Notes under the pieces: generated by a model
What the model saw: the letters and a program-made list of their open reading frames with translations, nothing else
Told to the model about the DNA's origin: nothing
Database searches by the model: none
Assembly: GCA_911728455.2 (NCBI GenBank)
Contig: OU452226.1
Coordinates: 17,439,938-17,503,937, forward strand
Direction of reading: 5' to 3'
DNA length: 64,000 nucleotides
Source of the DNA: Marthasterias glacialis
Taxonomy: Eukaryota; Echinodermata; Asteroidea; Forcipulatida; Asteriidae
In this document: positions 36,558 to 47,990 of the stretch, in pieces
Position numbering within the stretch: the stretch's first letter is position 1
Layout of the letters: every line of letters starts with the position of its first letter
Position numbers and translations under genes: made by a program

Positions 36558-37268
36558 AGGTGTTCGGCCAGCAGCCGAAAACCTATTGTTATTGTTCTGG
36601 TTTTTTAGGTGTTCGGACTCTGGTCCGAAGACCTCTTGTTTTTGTTCGGTTTTTTTTTTTTAATACTTCTTCTTCTTCTTCTCCCTGGCGATTGTCCTTT
36701 TTCAAATGCACACTTCCGAACGTCATATAACCTTGAAAATTCATACAAAGGTAGTACATGGCAAGGAGACGAAACCGTTTTTGTGACGTCATGGTGACGT
36801 CATCAGGTGTCGAACTACATTAAATCAAAGTTTATTATTTCAAAAAATCATAACTCCTGAAGTACACAATAGATTTTTACAATCTATACATCATCGGAAA
36901 GGTCTTTAAAAAATAAATGTCTCACAGAGACGACCCCAATTTGACCTTGTCTTCCGGTTCAAACCGGAAGTTGAAGCAAAAAATGCTTAAAAAGTCACAA
37001 TTTAAGCTGTGGAGTCAATATGAAACAGAATTTGGACATGGTTTCAGTGTACGAAATAAAATGTAGTTTATGGCCTTTGAAAATATTACATTGATGACGT
37101 CATCAAATGTTACAGTTTGTTACGACGACGAGTTTAAAAATATTTTTATTTTTTTTTTCAAGTTTTTTTTGAGCAAACTACATGTTGAATTTTTTAGTAA
37201 TAAATAACGACTATAATAGCCTAATTGTGAAATTTGAACAAAATTGGCCGTTGCATAACGAAGTTATA
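36558..37268 (+). repeat. hairpin-headed CRE/ETS repeat, copies 1-2
   Basis: Two successive hairpins (36558-36584 and 36607-36634), each AGGTGTTCGG...CCGAA.ACCT, are followed by CTTCTCCCTGGCGATTGTCC-like sequence. Then come paired CRE palindromes (about 36784 and 36795), a DR-type GACCCCAATTTGACCTTG and an ETS-like palindrome CTTCCGGTTCAAACCGGAAG at 36951-36970. Collinear material recurs at 40780-40980 and 41220-41520. Confidence 0.8.
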
Positions 37269-38213
37269 TTAACCCTATCAGGACCGGGCTTTTTTTTGGT
37301 TGTACGGGGACCGGGGGGGGGGGGGGGGGGCACATAGTGCCCCCCCTCCGTATTTTCCAAAGTGTTCGACCGATTTTGATGAAACTTGCCACAAATGTTC
37401 ATTTTACCGAGTTCTACATGATGACGTCACAAAATTTCAAAAAACGTCACTAGAGGGCGTTTTTGACTGTTTTTTGCCCATTTTTGGTCAAAAATCGTGT
37501 TTTTGCCATAACTTCTGTATTTTTTGTCTGAATGTTTTGAAACTTGGCATACTTGTACATTTTAACAAGATAAATATAATTTGAACCTAATTTAGTCACT
37601 TGAAATATCTTTAGGGGGCATAATAATTCACGAATTTATCCCATTTTTGGGGAAAAAAATGTTTTTTGCGTTTTTTCACTTAAAAATCAAAATGGCCGCC
37701 GCCAAGGGCCCAGGGAGAAATAATCAGGCTTGATTGACAAATCTGAACATTTTTGGGGTCTGAAAAGTAAGAAATTAGCAGGTTGAAAATGTTCCATTGT
37801 TAAAAAACTTGATATAATTTGAACCCCTAATTACAGGCTGAAAACACAAAATCCAAGATGGCTGCCAAAAATGGCGGACATTTTGAATTCCCAAAACCAT
37901 TTCAGACTATCACGTGACTCACCACTATCACTTTTGTGGCAAAAAAATCTAAAATAAGTGGAAATTATGTCCAAAAAGTTTTAAAAATCACAAAAAAACG
38001 GTAAAATCGTGTGACACAAGGTCAAACAAATGGTTGCCATGGCAACAGCTAACCCCCGGTATCTATTATTTTTTGCCAATATGATTCTAGATATATTTTT
38101 GGACAAGTCAGAAAATTTTGCGGTGATCGGCTTAAGCGTTAAAAAATTACGGGGAAAAAATTGGTGGGGGGGGGGGCACATTGTGCCCCCCCCCCCGGTC
38201 CTGATAGGGTTAA
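37269..38213. mobile_element. piggyBac-like non-autonomous element, TTAA-flanked
   Basis: TTAA-CCCTATCAGGACCGG at the left and CCGGTCCTGATAGGG-TTAA at the right define a 945-bp element. The TTAA target and CCC/GGG ends agree with piggyBac. Long G and C runs lie just inside both TIRs and are also inverted. The interior lacks a transposase frame; it contains repeated AAAATGGC-type phrases and a poly-purine region. A truncated relative is at 33050-33743. Confidence 0.8.
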
Positions 38214-38341
38214 GGTGAAAAGTGCCGTTTTTAGCGCGATCGCCGATAGAGTCTGTACAGTTACCTTACTGTATTGCACCCCGTGCGTGTGCACTCTAGG
38301 CTTTTACTGCACGCTGTGTATATACATACACGCAACAAGTC

Positions 38342-39372
38342 AGGGCCCAATTTCATAGAGCTGCTTAACGGCAAGTAAATTTTTCTGCTTACTATAGCAA
38401 AAAAATGTGCTTAAGCGTAAACGTATTTCACCAGCGTTTGCTAACTTAAGCACGTAAACAAACTGCGCACGCAACAAAAAAGTACCGTCTGCTTAAGCAA
38501 AAAATACTTCCGATCAAAAAATTTACAAAATGGCGGACGAAGTCAACAGAGTAGCGGTGGCTAAAAAATCAACAATGGAATTGGGTCACGTCAGAAAGCG
38601 CCCCCTTTGGTTCATATAATAAAGAGATATACAGCCAAAATGAAACTTTGTATTACATTGTTACAATGTTTGATCGATGTTTGGTAAAACTATAAGTTTT
38701 CACAATGTGTTTGTACACATTTTTACGTGCAGTATACGCGTACCTTACACACAAAATAACTAGCTGCCGATGATGTTTCATAACCGTTGCTGTGCACATT
38801 TTTAAGACTACTGGGACTGGACTAGTAAAAAGTTAACTTACATTAACGACTCCGTGATACTGAATGGATCACAAAGGACATTTCTTTCGTCATATTTCTT
38901 ATTTATCTTAAAGATCAAGGTGAGTCATAACAAAAAAATGTGTCAGTCATGATGTCCGTTCCCTTTCTAAATTCTATTTTACAGTACTGCAAAGTTAACG
39001 CCGTTATTTTCCCAAGTTTGATTTGCTTTGGCAAAACGTTCACACCGTATGAAATATGACTGTTGTTAAATTCATGTCTTTACTGTAATTCAGGGCAATT
39101 TTCCAGCCATGCCTTTCGATAAAACTAGTCTATTAACAGGATAATATATTGATTATCATGACAATATTGTGACTCTCCTCCAAATTATAGCGGCCATTTT
39201 GACACAACATGACTTGCTTAAGCACAAAAACCAGTGTTTAAGGCTGCTTGTTAGTTGCTAACCGCGTTAAGCAAGAAATCGTGCTTAATAGAGGCTATGA
39301 AATAGAAAATCTGTTTAACACGCCCGTTAAGCACAAAATTGGCTGTTAAGCGGCTCTATGAAATTGGGCCCT
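38342..39372. mobile_element. ~1.03-kb TIR element ending GGGCCCAATTTCATAGAGC
   Basis: The left end AGGGCCCAATTTCATAGAGC (plus GCTTAACGGC) is repeated inverted at the right (GCTCTATGAAATTGGGCCCT). Numerous GCTTAAGC-like phrases lie inside. No convincing target duplication and no transposase frame, so it is non-autonomous. Confidence 0.75.
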
Positions 39373-40060
39373 GGTCTTGTCACAGTTCATCGAACTTTGC
39401 GGTGTGTTAAGTTCTGTGTGTGTGAGTTTGTTTAGGCATTCAAACCGGGGACTTATAACAAAAGAGGACAATAGGGTCCCCGATTGGAAAAGGTCCCCAG
39501 TTGGAAATCGTGTTCAAAACCAATGGGAGCTGTTGCTAAAAAGTTAAAGTACAAACAAAAGAGGGACAATAGGAGGTCCCCGATTGGAGGTAAATACACA
39601 CTTGTGTGTGTGTGTGTAATAATGCCGACGCAAAGAAAAACCTGTTAAGTCATGCCAAGTTCAGTGTGGAAATGTTTCCCTTTATGTCATTCTGGTGGCT
39701 TAATTCTGACAGAGAGAGGAAGAGGAGACTTTACTGAGACGATCACATGCTCACGTGAGTTGTTTGATGTATAATGGTGGAGAAAATGCAATTGACAAAG
39801 TGATCGTCTTTCGTTCTATGTATACCGATCACGCACGTGCTTACGTACGAGAGTCACAAGTGTCCAACAGCGGGGCCAGAGGCACTTTACCCCCGCGAGA
39901 GTTGTTGTCGGGATACGCTGAGTAAAACTGTTTAAAAGTAAAGTTTAAAAGAAAAGTCATCGCTTTTCAAAATGTCCGTGTATTTCTTTAGCCGTGCACA
40001 CTTGTGTTTATGATGTTTATCAAAGTGGGGTAGTTTTTATAAAACTTTGGAACTTTTTAA
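39373..40060. other. no gene; short duplicated GGTCCCCGATTGGA phrase
   Basis: A phrase AAAAGAGG.ACAATAGG followed by GGTCCCCGATTGGA occurs twice (about 39460 and 39560). A (GT)n run lies near 39601-39617. No supported gene. Confidence 0.5.
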
Positions 40061-40065
40061 TACAG

Positions 40066-40164
40066 ATAATGAGCTCGGAATTTGAATCTGTCAAATGTCA
40101 GATTGACCATGGAAATTTCCCTCCTCCATGGATTGACTGTACAGTACACCAGTGTTCAGTAAAG
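40066..40164 (+). CDS. candidate small exon, unrecognised
   Basis: A 99-bp segment lies between a reasonable acceptor (TTTTTAATACAG) and a donor (AAAG|GTGATG). An ATG at 40069 opens MSSEFESVKCQIDHGNF and then PPPWIDCTVHQCSVK. It reads like protein and has splice-type borders, but no neighbouring exon or family match supports it. Confidence 0.25.
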
Positions 40165-40489
40165 GTGATGTTACAAAATGAGACCGTTAATTTGATATAG
40201 CGCCATCAACGTTCACTAGCCATACACACTTCTTTATTTTATTGACACCGCATAGATGCCAAACAAAACGGAGAGCAGCAAGGGTTAATGTTTTGATAAA
40301 AGGCAATATGAATACTATTTTGAACAGACAACCTAGTGGCAGCCAATTGCACTGCGTGGAAAAGGAACACTTTGGAAAGCACGAAAACATTGTTTTTCCT
40401 GGCAGTTAAAATCAAAAAGGTAACTTGTTTTTCCTCCAGGAGTCGAATTACAATAAATGTATGCGGTTCTTTATAATTCTTAGTGACCT

Positions 40490-42586
40490 GAGTTGACCTC
40501 GCTTCCTGCCCAAACCGGAAGTCCCCATGAAATACATATGATGAAGCTCTTTTTAATTATTTTCATATTCATATTTAAAGGTTTGATTCAATTTCACTTT
40601 TAATATATCAAACAAAATCAAAACCATGCATTATACGGTGTCTCATAGAGACCATTATGTTGCTTTAAATGTTTCATTCCTCCAAAATTTTCTCCAAATA
40701 AATAACTCAAAATTGAAATTAAACTGATCCTTGAAACTGTGCATATACTTGAACCTCAATATGAAGACGCGAAATAAAACGATGACGTCATGATGACGTC
40801 ATCAGATGTTGAGTTACAATAAATCAAAGTTTATTAATTAAATCAGAACTCCTGAAGTGCACAATGGATTTTTACAATCTACACATCATCGCAAAGATCT
40901 TTGGGAAACTATTTAAATGTCTCAAAGAAATGACCCCAATTTGACCTTGTATTGCGGTTCAAACCGAAAGTTGAAGGAAACAATTTTTATAAAGCTATTA
41001 TTTTTTAGTTCTTTGGTCAGTATAAAACGAGCTTTGGACAGTGGTTTCAGTGTGTGAGTAGGTAAAGGACTCTGCGTTTTCAAGTTTAAAACTGATAACG
41101 TCATTACATTAAACAGCGCCCTCAGGTAACAAGTTTGAAAACAATGGTGCTACAACACTAATTGTAACGGCTTTTTAGGTGTTCGGGCTCTCAGCCCGGA
41201 ACAACTCTTGATTTTGATCGTTTTTTTTGGTGTTCGGACTCAGGTCCGAAGACCTCTTGTTTTTGTTCGTTTTTTATTTTTTTTTTATACTTCTTCTCCC
41301 TGGCGATTGTCCACTTTCAAATGCACACTTCCGAAGGTCATATAACCTTGAAACTTCATACATAGTAGCATATGGCAAGGAGACGAAACATAACTCCTGA
41401 AGTACGAAATGGATTTTTACAATCTATACATCATCGGAAAGGTCATCCAAAACTGCGTAATTGCCCTACAGACATAATCCCAATTTGACCTTGTCTTCCG
41501 GTTCAAACCGGAAGTTGAAAATGTTGGAAATTTTCAAAAATTCATATTTTAAGAAGTACTTATCACATGATCACAAATTTTACATCCGATTGTAGAGAAT
41601 TGAGCCTTCTCAAACTTGTGCATTGGGGTGACACCATTTTGACCTTTACTTCCGGTTCAAACCGGACGTTTAACGCAAATCGATTGTCCATGTGCGTTCA
41701 AGCGTGTCCCACATTGCTGTAGAAAATCCAATGCCATTTTACATGTACACGTCCTTGTGTGTGCGGGGCTGTGTAACATCGATGCCCCATTGCTATGCAC
41801 ATTAACCACGCGTTGTTCTTAGTCTTCTTTCAAGGTGCACACTCCACGCTTTGTAAGTCTTTAATACAGGGGTTATTTAAAACTTTATAAATCAACAAAA
41901 AATCAACCGTTTGAGATATGAACTTAATTCTTTTGACAAATGTCCAGGTAAGGGAGGGTCTTTCTTTTTGACACATTAAGTGACCTCTGTGACACCTACT
42001 TCCGGTCAAACCGGAAGTAGCTCTTTATTTAAAAATGCTAAGAGCTAGGAACATGATTCTTTCACCAAATACCAAGGTTCGGAAAGTTCATTCTCTGTTG
42101 CACATTGGGTGACCTCTACTTCCGGTCAAACCGGAAGTAGCTCCTCGTGTAAGAGTGGTTAGAGTTAGGAACATGATTGTTTCGAGAAATATCAAGGTTA
42201 GGTAAGGTCTTTCTTTGTGAAACATAAAGTGACCTCTGTAACCTCTACTTCCGGTCAAACTGGAAGTAGCTCCTCATTTAAAATTAGTAAGAGCTAGGAA
42301 CATGATTCTTTCACAAAATAACAAGGTTTGGGATGGTCCTTCTCTGTTGCATATTGCGTGGCCTGTGATGTCTACTTCCGGTCAAACCTGAAGTAGCTCG
42401 TCAATTAAAATTGGTAAGAGCTTGGAACAGGATTCTTTCACCAAATACCAAGGTGAGGGAAGGTCCTTCTCTGTTACAAATAAATATTATCTTTTAAAGA
42501 ACAATTTCATGTTTTCATGTTCATATATTTAGATACTTTAGTTGCTACATCAAATAACAACTTTAAGTACTATAATCCGAACACCT
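40490..42586 (+). repeat. hairpin/CRE/DR/ETS repeat family, second block
   Basis: The block contains paired CREs near 40781 and 40793, DR-type TGACC motifs, two AGGTGTTCGG hairpins (41177-41203 and 41229-41256) and ETS-like palindromes at 41495-41514, about 41649, 41998-42018, 42118-42138, about 42247 and about 42374. From 41940 to 42480 the palindrome recurs every 120-130 bp within a local tandem repeat (AGAGYTAGGAACATGATTS). The inverted end CCGAACACCT at 42577-42586 matches the 41229 head, suggesting a 1.36-kb TIR element. Confidence 0.8.
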
Positions 42587-42635
42587 TGTTTTTGTGATGT
42601 CACAAAAACCTATGTCTAATTTTTTTCTTCTTTTT

Positions 42636-43878
42636 AGGTGTTCGGCCAACAGCCGAACAACTATTGTTACTGTTAAGTTTTTTTTTTTCTGCGCATTCTT
42701 CCTTCTGAACCTTGTCCGCAAATTTTCTCAAAAAGTAAAGCTTGTATGAACTTGAAACTTACCATGTACAAAGATATTAGTGAGTGGATGATACCGACAC
42801 TTTTTTGGAATGATGATGTCAGTGATGACGTCATTATGTTAAAGAAACCTTAAATAATTCAAAAATTAAATAACTCAAGAACGGCAAATGCTACGTTCAA
42901 AATCTTTGGTGCATATGAAAGGTCTTGTAATTTGGGACAAATTGTATGCACACCGTGACCCCATTTGACATTTACTTCCGGTCAAAACCGGAAGTTAAAG
43001 TTAAAATTCATGTTATTTGGGGCTCTAGAGCCTAAGTAAATAAAGATATGAACAAACTTTCAATGCATAATATTTTTGTTAGCTCACGTGCATTCTAGAA
43101 ATGTGATAAATGACTTCATAGCTACGTCACAACGAAATTGATACACGAGGTCGAAAAAAAAATTATTTTGCTATCTCAAAAAATAAAGCATGTACGGACT
43201 TGAAACTTACTACATACCTAGACCACAGTGTGTACATGACAAAGAAATATTTTTGGAATGATGACGTCATCGATGACGTCATTACAGTAAATTGAAGTTT
43301 AATATTAAAATACTCTTATCTCCAGAATCAGATATGCTACATACATGATCTTTACACCATATGAAAGGTCATAAAGTATTAAATAAATCTTACACAGGGT
43401 GTGACCCCATTTGACCTTTACTTCCGGTCGAAACCGGAAGTAGTAGTTTTTTACATAAAAATCATATCTGAATAACGTAATTTTGTATATTAATATAATA
43501 ACTTCATTTTAAAGCCCCTCAACGATTCTACAATCATTTACAACGTGTGACCTCATTTGACCTTCACTTCCGGTCGAAACTGGAAGTATAAGTTTGTACA
43601 ACAAAGATATGTATTTAGTAATGAAACATGGTACTTTAATAATCGTTAAATCAATTTAAAGCTCTCTGACAATTCTAGATACCATGCACAAGGTGTGACC
43701 CCATTTGACCTTTAGTTCCTGTCAAACCGGAAGTTGAAGTTTCATATGACAAACCTTCATGCATAAAGATAAAAAGGTACAAATAAATATTTCGCCCGTC
43801 AGCATAGCACAAATAGACAAAAAACTTGCACACAATATTGACCTTAAAATTTTCAATTACGTAATTAAGCCGAACACC
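42636..43878 (+). repeat. same repeat family, 1.24-kb TIR copy A
   Basis: The head hairpin AGGTGTTCGGCCAACAGCCG (42636-42662) and tail GCCGAACACC (43869-43878) bound the copy. Inside are CTTGTCCGCAAATTTTCTC at 42711, CRE pairs near 42829 and 43261, a DR4-type GACCCCATTTGACC or GACCTCATTTGACC before each ETS palindrome (about 42974, 43421, 43566), and a degenerate one near 43715. Copy B repeats this with a period of 1227 bp. Confidence 0.85.
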
Positions 43879-43929
43879 ATGAGTTTGTTCACAAACTCTA
43901 AATTTCTAGTTTTTCTGGGCTTTCTTAGT

Positions 43930-45141
43930 CGTCGAAACTTGTCCGCAAATTTTCTCAAAAAGTTAAGCTTGTATGAACTTTAAACTTACCATGTACACAG
44001 ATATTAGTGAGTAGATGAAACCGTGAATTTTTTGGAATGATGACGTCATTGATGACGTCATGACGTTAAATAAACGTTAAATAATTCAAAAAATTCATAA
44101 CTCAAGAACGGCAAATGCTACATTCAAAATCTTTGGTGCATATGAAAGGTCTTGTAATGTTGGACAAATTGTATGCACACAGTGACCTCATTTGACCTTT
44201 ACTTCCGGTAGAAACCGGAAGTTAAAGTAACAAATCACGTTATTTGGGGCTTTAGAGCCTAAGTGATTAAAAATATCAACAAACTTTTAATGAATAATAT
44301 TTTCTTTAGCTCAAGAGCATTCTAGAAATGTGATATATGACCTCATAGCTACCTCACAACAAAAATGATACACGAGGTCGAAAAAAAAATTATTTTGTTA
44401 TCTCAAAAAATAAAGCATGTACGGACTTGAAACTTACTATATACCTAGACCACAGTGTGTATATGACAAAGCCAAATTTGTGGAATGATGACGTCATCGA
44501 TGACGTCATTACATTAAATTGAAGTTTTGTACTAAAATAATCATATCTTAAGAATAATACATGCTACATACATTATCTTTACACCATATGAAAGGTCTTG
44601 AAGTACTTAACAAATCTTACACAGGGTGTGACCCCATTTGACCTTCACTTCCGGTCGAAACCGGAAGTAGTAGTTTTTTATATAAAAAATCGTTTCTGAA
44701 TAACGTAAATTTGTGTATGAATATAATAACTTAATTTTAAAGCCCTTCGAAGATTCTAAAAATGTTTACAAAGTTTGACCTCATTTGATCTTCACTTCCG
44801 GTCGAAACCGGAAGTATAAGTTTGTACATACAAAAATATGTATCTTATTAATGACACATGGTACATTAATAATCGCTACATCAATTTAAAACTTTCTGAC
44901 AATTCTAAATAACATGCACAAGGTGTGACCCTATTTGACCTTTAGTTCCTGTCAAACCGGAAGTTGAAGTTTCATATAACAAACCTTCATGCATAAAGAT
45001 AAAAAAGTACAAATAAATGTTTCGCCCGTCAGCATAGCACCAATATACAAAAAACTTGCACACAATATTGAAATTAAAATTTTCAATCACGTAATTAAGC
45101 CGAACACCGTGAGTTTGTTAACAAACTCTAAATTTCTAGTT
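43930..45141 (+). repeat. same repeat family, copy B
   Basis: A tandem copy of 42700-43914; CTTGTCCGCAAATTTTCTC recurs at 43938. It contains CRE pairs at about 44038 and 44487, ETS-like palindromes at about 44201, 44647 and 44793, a degenerate one at about 44946, and the tail GCCGAACACC at 45099-45108. Copy B lacks the AGGTGTTCGGCC head hairpin, as if the duplication began inside copy A. Confidence 0.85.
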
Positions 45142-45144
45142 TTA

Positions 45145-45498
45145 CTTCAAGCTGTGTAAAAGTTAACGACTGCATCAAATTCAACTGTGATTTTAAAATA
45201 ATTATTCATGAGTATTTAACAAAATAGAGCATGTATTCATATTATGGATACAAATTATACATAATTATGAAAAATCGTGCGTAAAATCTTAACCCAGAAG
45301 AAGGGCCACTTCTTCTCGATGACAACGGGAGGCTCGCTTGGCAAAAGTCATTGGTCAAGCCAACGTGATGACACTGTGAATGATGCATTCTTTGCCAGAA
45401 TTTTGATGGACAAGTTTGTGGCATAGAATTTTGGATAGTCCTAGGTTTATTTCAATCATTGAGGTAGTCAATAAACATAATAAAGACCTTCGTCAATA
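45145..45498. other. no gene recognised
   Basis: No supported feature in this stretch. Confidence 0.4.
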
Positions 45499-45840
45499 CT
45501 AGTGGTTTGCGCAACGGTGTGACGTTGTCTGTTGGTGGTGTGGTGCTCTTGTTTTTTTTTGCTCCGATCGGTTGTATCGTTTTTTTTTTCCTTGTGGTTT
45601 TACCAACTTTGGATTGTTTGTTTTATGTTTTTTACGACGATCTTGGGATCTCGAAGAAGCATTTTCCATGGTTTCGGACCCTTCGAAAGAAATACAGTTT
45701 TGTGTGTGTGAAGATGGAACCGTGACTGTGCTTATATTTACACACATGTGCTGGAGATATGCAGACTGGATCCTGGAGTCTTGACATAGTGACAATAATG
45801 ACAATGAAAGCACCAGTATACTTGCAACATCGCGTGACAT
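45499..45840 (-). CDS. 113-codon ORF with signal-like N-terminus and polybasic tail
   Basis: A minus-strand ATG opens a frame with a hydrophobic segment near residues 5-18 (VASILVLSLSLLSL), followed by two cysteines in the next 35 residues. The C-terminal half is rich in Lys and Arg (DRRKKHK, GKKKRYNRSEQKKTR). It would suit a small secreted basic peptide precursor, but overlapping plus-strand frames are equally open and no family is recognised. Treat as a weak candidate. Confidence 0.2.
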   Translation of the reverse strand: MSRDVASILVLSLSLLSLCQDSRIQSAYLQHMCVNISTVTVPSSHTQNCISFEGSETMENASSRSQDRRKKHKTNNPKLVKPQGKKKRYNRSEQKKTRAPHHQQTTSHRCANH

Positions 45841-46063
45841 TGCAGCGTAAATTTCACACTCGAAACGGCTGGTAAAGCATATACACAGACCTTGACCTGT
45901 TTTGTTTTTTTTTGTCTTTTTTTTCGTGAATTATGGCCACTGTAATGATTTTTTTACAACAACCGTCTTAAAACTTATTGGCTTTCTTTCTATATCACTA
46001 TTTAGTGTAATAGGTAAACCCGTGTGTCCCCTTAACTAAATATATTACAATTGAGGCACATGA

Positions 46064-46217
46064 ACTCTTTCACTTCGTTAAGTCTATTTATAACTGCATG
46101 TGAACAACTCAAATGGACAGCAAAGCCATTTATGGCCTTGATTTTGTACAGTATCCAATGACAAACAAAAACAATTCCATTCATCCACTTGCAGTAATTC
46201 CACAGTCAAAGAGTTAA
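46064..46217. mobile_element. small TIR element (copy of 30138-30294)
   Basis: AACTCTTTCACTTCGTTAAG at the left and CAAAGAGTTAA at the right, with the same internal phrases as the 30.1-kb copy. Divergence is clear, including small indels. Confidence 0.65.
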
Positions 46218-46919
46218 GTAAAAATTGTAATTTGAGATAGATTATTGACTCTAGATTGAAAGGTGAGAGGAATCGACCCAGCAGTGAATGTATTCTGAAC
46301 TATAGCAAAATGTAACACAAATATCAATCACTTTTAACCATAGGTGTTTACAAACATGTTTAGCTTCAGATCATTCCTTGACCAGGCTAGGCTGTCTGTT
46401 ACATTGTAATGCAGTTGGTTCAAATCTAAGCCAATGTTGATATTGGATTCTACCTAAAGGACATTTTAACCCTATGAAAGCTGGGGGTGAGGGAGAGGAC
46501 ACAACATGACACTCTCCATTCTATTATTTTGCTGTGATTTTTAACAGTGATGTAGATCACCACAACTATGTGTGACTGTTCTTGACTAGTATCTAGGTCA
46601 AACATGAAACAGAAGAAATCTTAAAGTCTACTGTTACCATGGCAATTGTTTTTTTCTTATTTGGGTACCCAAATATGATATTTTTGTTTCTGAATTTTAA
46701 ATGAAAGGATTAATATCAGCTCTAAAAATTAAAAAAGGAAATGTTGTTTGTTAGGCACAACTGCAGCCCGGGAATGGAAGTGATGAAAGCCCATTATTAT
46801 CTTGTTCCTTCCAGATACTACTTTGTTCCAGCAAGCTGGATATGAACCTACTGCTTTGCTGCCTTATCTACTTAAATGTTAACACTTGTCCATAATACGC
46901 CATTAAAGTAAAAACAAAA
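46218..46919. other. no gene recognised
   Basis: No supported gene or repeat boundary in this AT-rich stretch. Confidence 0.4.
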
Positions 46920-47360
46920 TTGTTCTAGATTTAAGAGCTTTACAAATCAGTTAGAGGTAAACTACAGATTCTTAAATCAGAAACCATTCTTAAAACATAA
47001 TTTTTCAACCATACGTTTTTTATGAAAATCTATGGCTGGATAGCTCAGTTGGTAGAGTGTCAGTACGTATAGGTGATGGTCGCAGGTTCAAATCCTGCTC
47101 AAGTTAATTTTTCTTTGTTCTCCCAAAAAATGACTTTACAATTTACCAAGTCAGTTTCCCTTGATTGTTTGCAGTTTACATTTAATTTAATTTAAATGCG
47201 ATTTGTTTCTTAATTTTAAAAATGATTTTAGCTTTGACAGCATTTACAAATGACAAATAAAGACAATAAACCAAAATTATAGTATACATGTACATTAGTT
47301 CCACAGATATTGACTGGTGTAAAATACTCATTAAATATAGTATCATTTCAGAAAGATTGT
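46920..47360 (+). repeat. diverged repeat, paralogous to 35985-36345
   Basis: Collinear with 35985-36345 on both sides of a tRNA-like segment (47034-47107). The partner copy lacks that segment. Confidence 0.65.
47034..47107 (+). mobile_element. tRNA-like SINE head or tRNA pseudogene
   Basis: TAGCTCAGTTGGTAGAGT (A box) and GCAGGTTCAAATCCTGC (B box and T-arm) are well preserved, but the acceptor ends do not pair. I call a tRNA-derived insertion, not a functional tRNA. Confidence 0.6.
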
Positions 47361-47539
47361 TGATTCTCGATTGGGTTTGAATGTGATGTTTCATATGAAT
47401 TTGAAACTTTATCATACTGCCTGTGATAGGAATCAGACCCAGCAGTGATTGTCTTCTCTTGTATAGCATATACAAGTATCAGTTATTACTCAATTTCTTT
47501 ATTTGTTGACCCCTTTTAACAGTCAGTGTTTACAAACAT

Positions 47540-47700
47540 TTTCAACTTGAATATTTTGGATTCAAACCCATGACCCTTCCCACCATTCTAGAGCAGATGT
47601 CTTACCAACTAGACTACCGAGATTGCCCAGCAGCTAAAGGCACAGGGCTAGGGGAAAGTACTGAGTATATAGGTATACAGTGCTTAACACACATTGGTGT
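47540..47700 (-). mobile_element. tRNA-derived SINE, minus orientation
   Basis: On the minus strand from about 47634, TCTCGGTAGTCTAGTTGGTA (A box region) leads to CATGGGTTTGAATCC (B box). It is nearly the same head as the plus-strand SINE at 47803. The neighbouring phrase GGGGAAAGTACTGAGT with GTGCTTAACACACATTGGTG resembles the tail of that SINE. Confidence 0.6.
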
Positions 47701-47802
47701 ATAAGTAAAAACACAAATAATACTCTTTTTCCCCGATGCAAAATTAACATCTGTTATAATTGTCGCAGTACCCCCTGCTATTAGGATTTGAACTGCCTGT
47801 AG

Positions 47803-47990
47803 CTGCCGGGCAATCTCGGTAGTCTAGTTGGTAAGACATTTGCTCTAGAATGTCGGGGGTCGTGGGTTCGAATCCCACCAGAGGATAATGCCTTTGGATT
47901 TGTTTTCACAGGACTTGGGGAAAGTACTGAGTTTGCAGTGCTTAACACACATCGGTGTATGGGTAAAAACACAAACAGTATCATTTTTAT
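47803..47990 (+). mobile_element. tRNA-derived SINE
   Basis: TCTCGGTAGTCTAGTTGGTA followed by GTCGTGGGTTCGAATCCCAC gives clear Pol III A and B boxes. The tail continues CTTGGGGAAAGTACTGAGTT and GTGCTTAACACACATCGGTG. The antisense open frame containing GGIRTHDP is the well-known artefact of such SINEs. Confidence 0.75.

Noticed and set aside
47781-47984. Minus-strand ORF containing GGIRTHDP as a protein
   Set aside because: This is the usual artefact of reading a tRNA-derived SINE in antisense.
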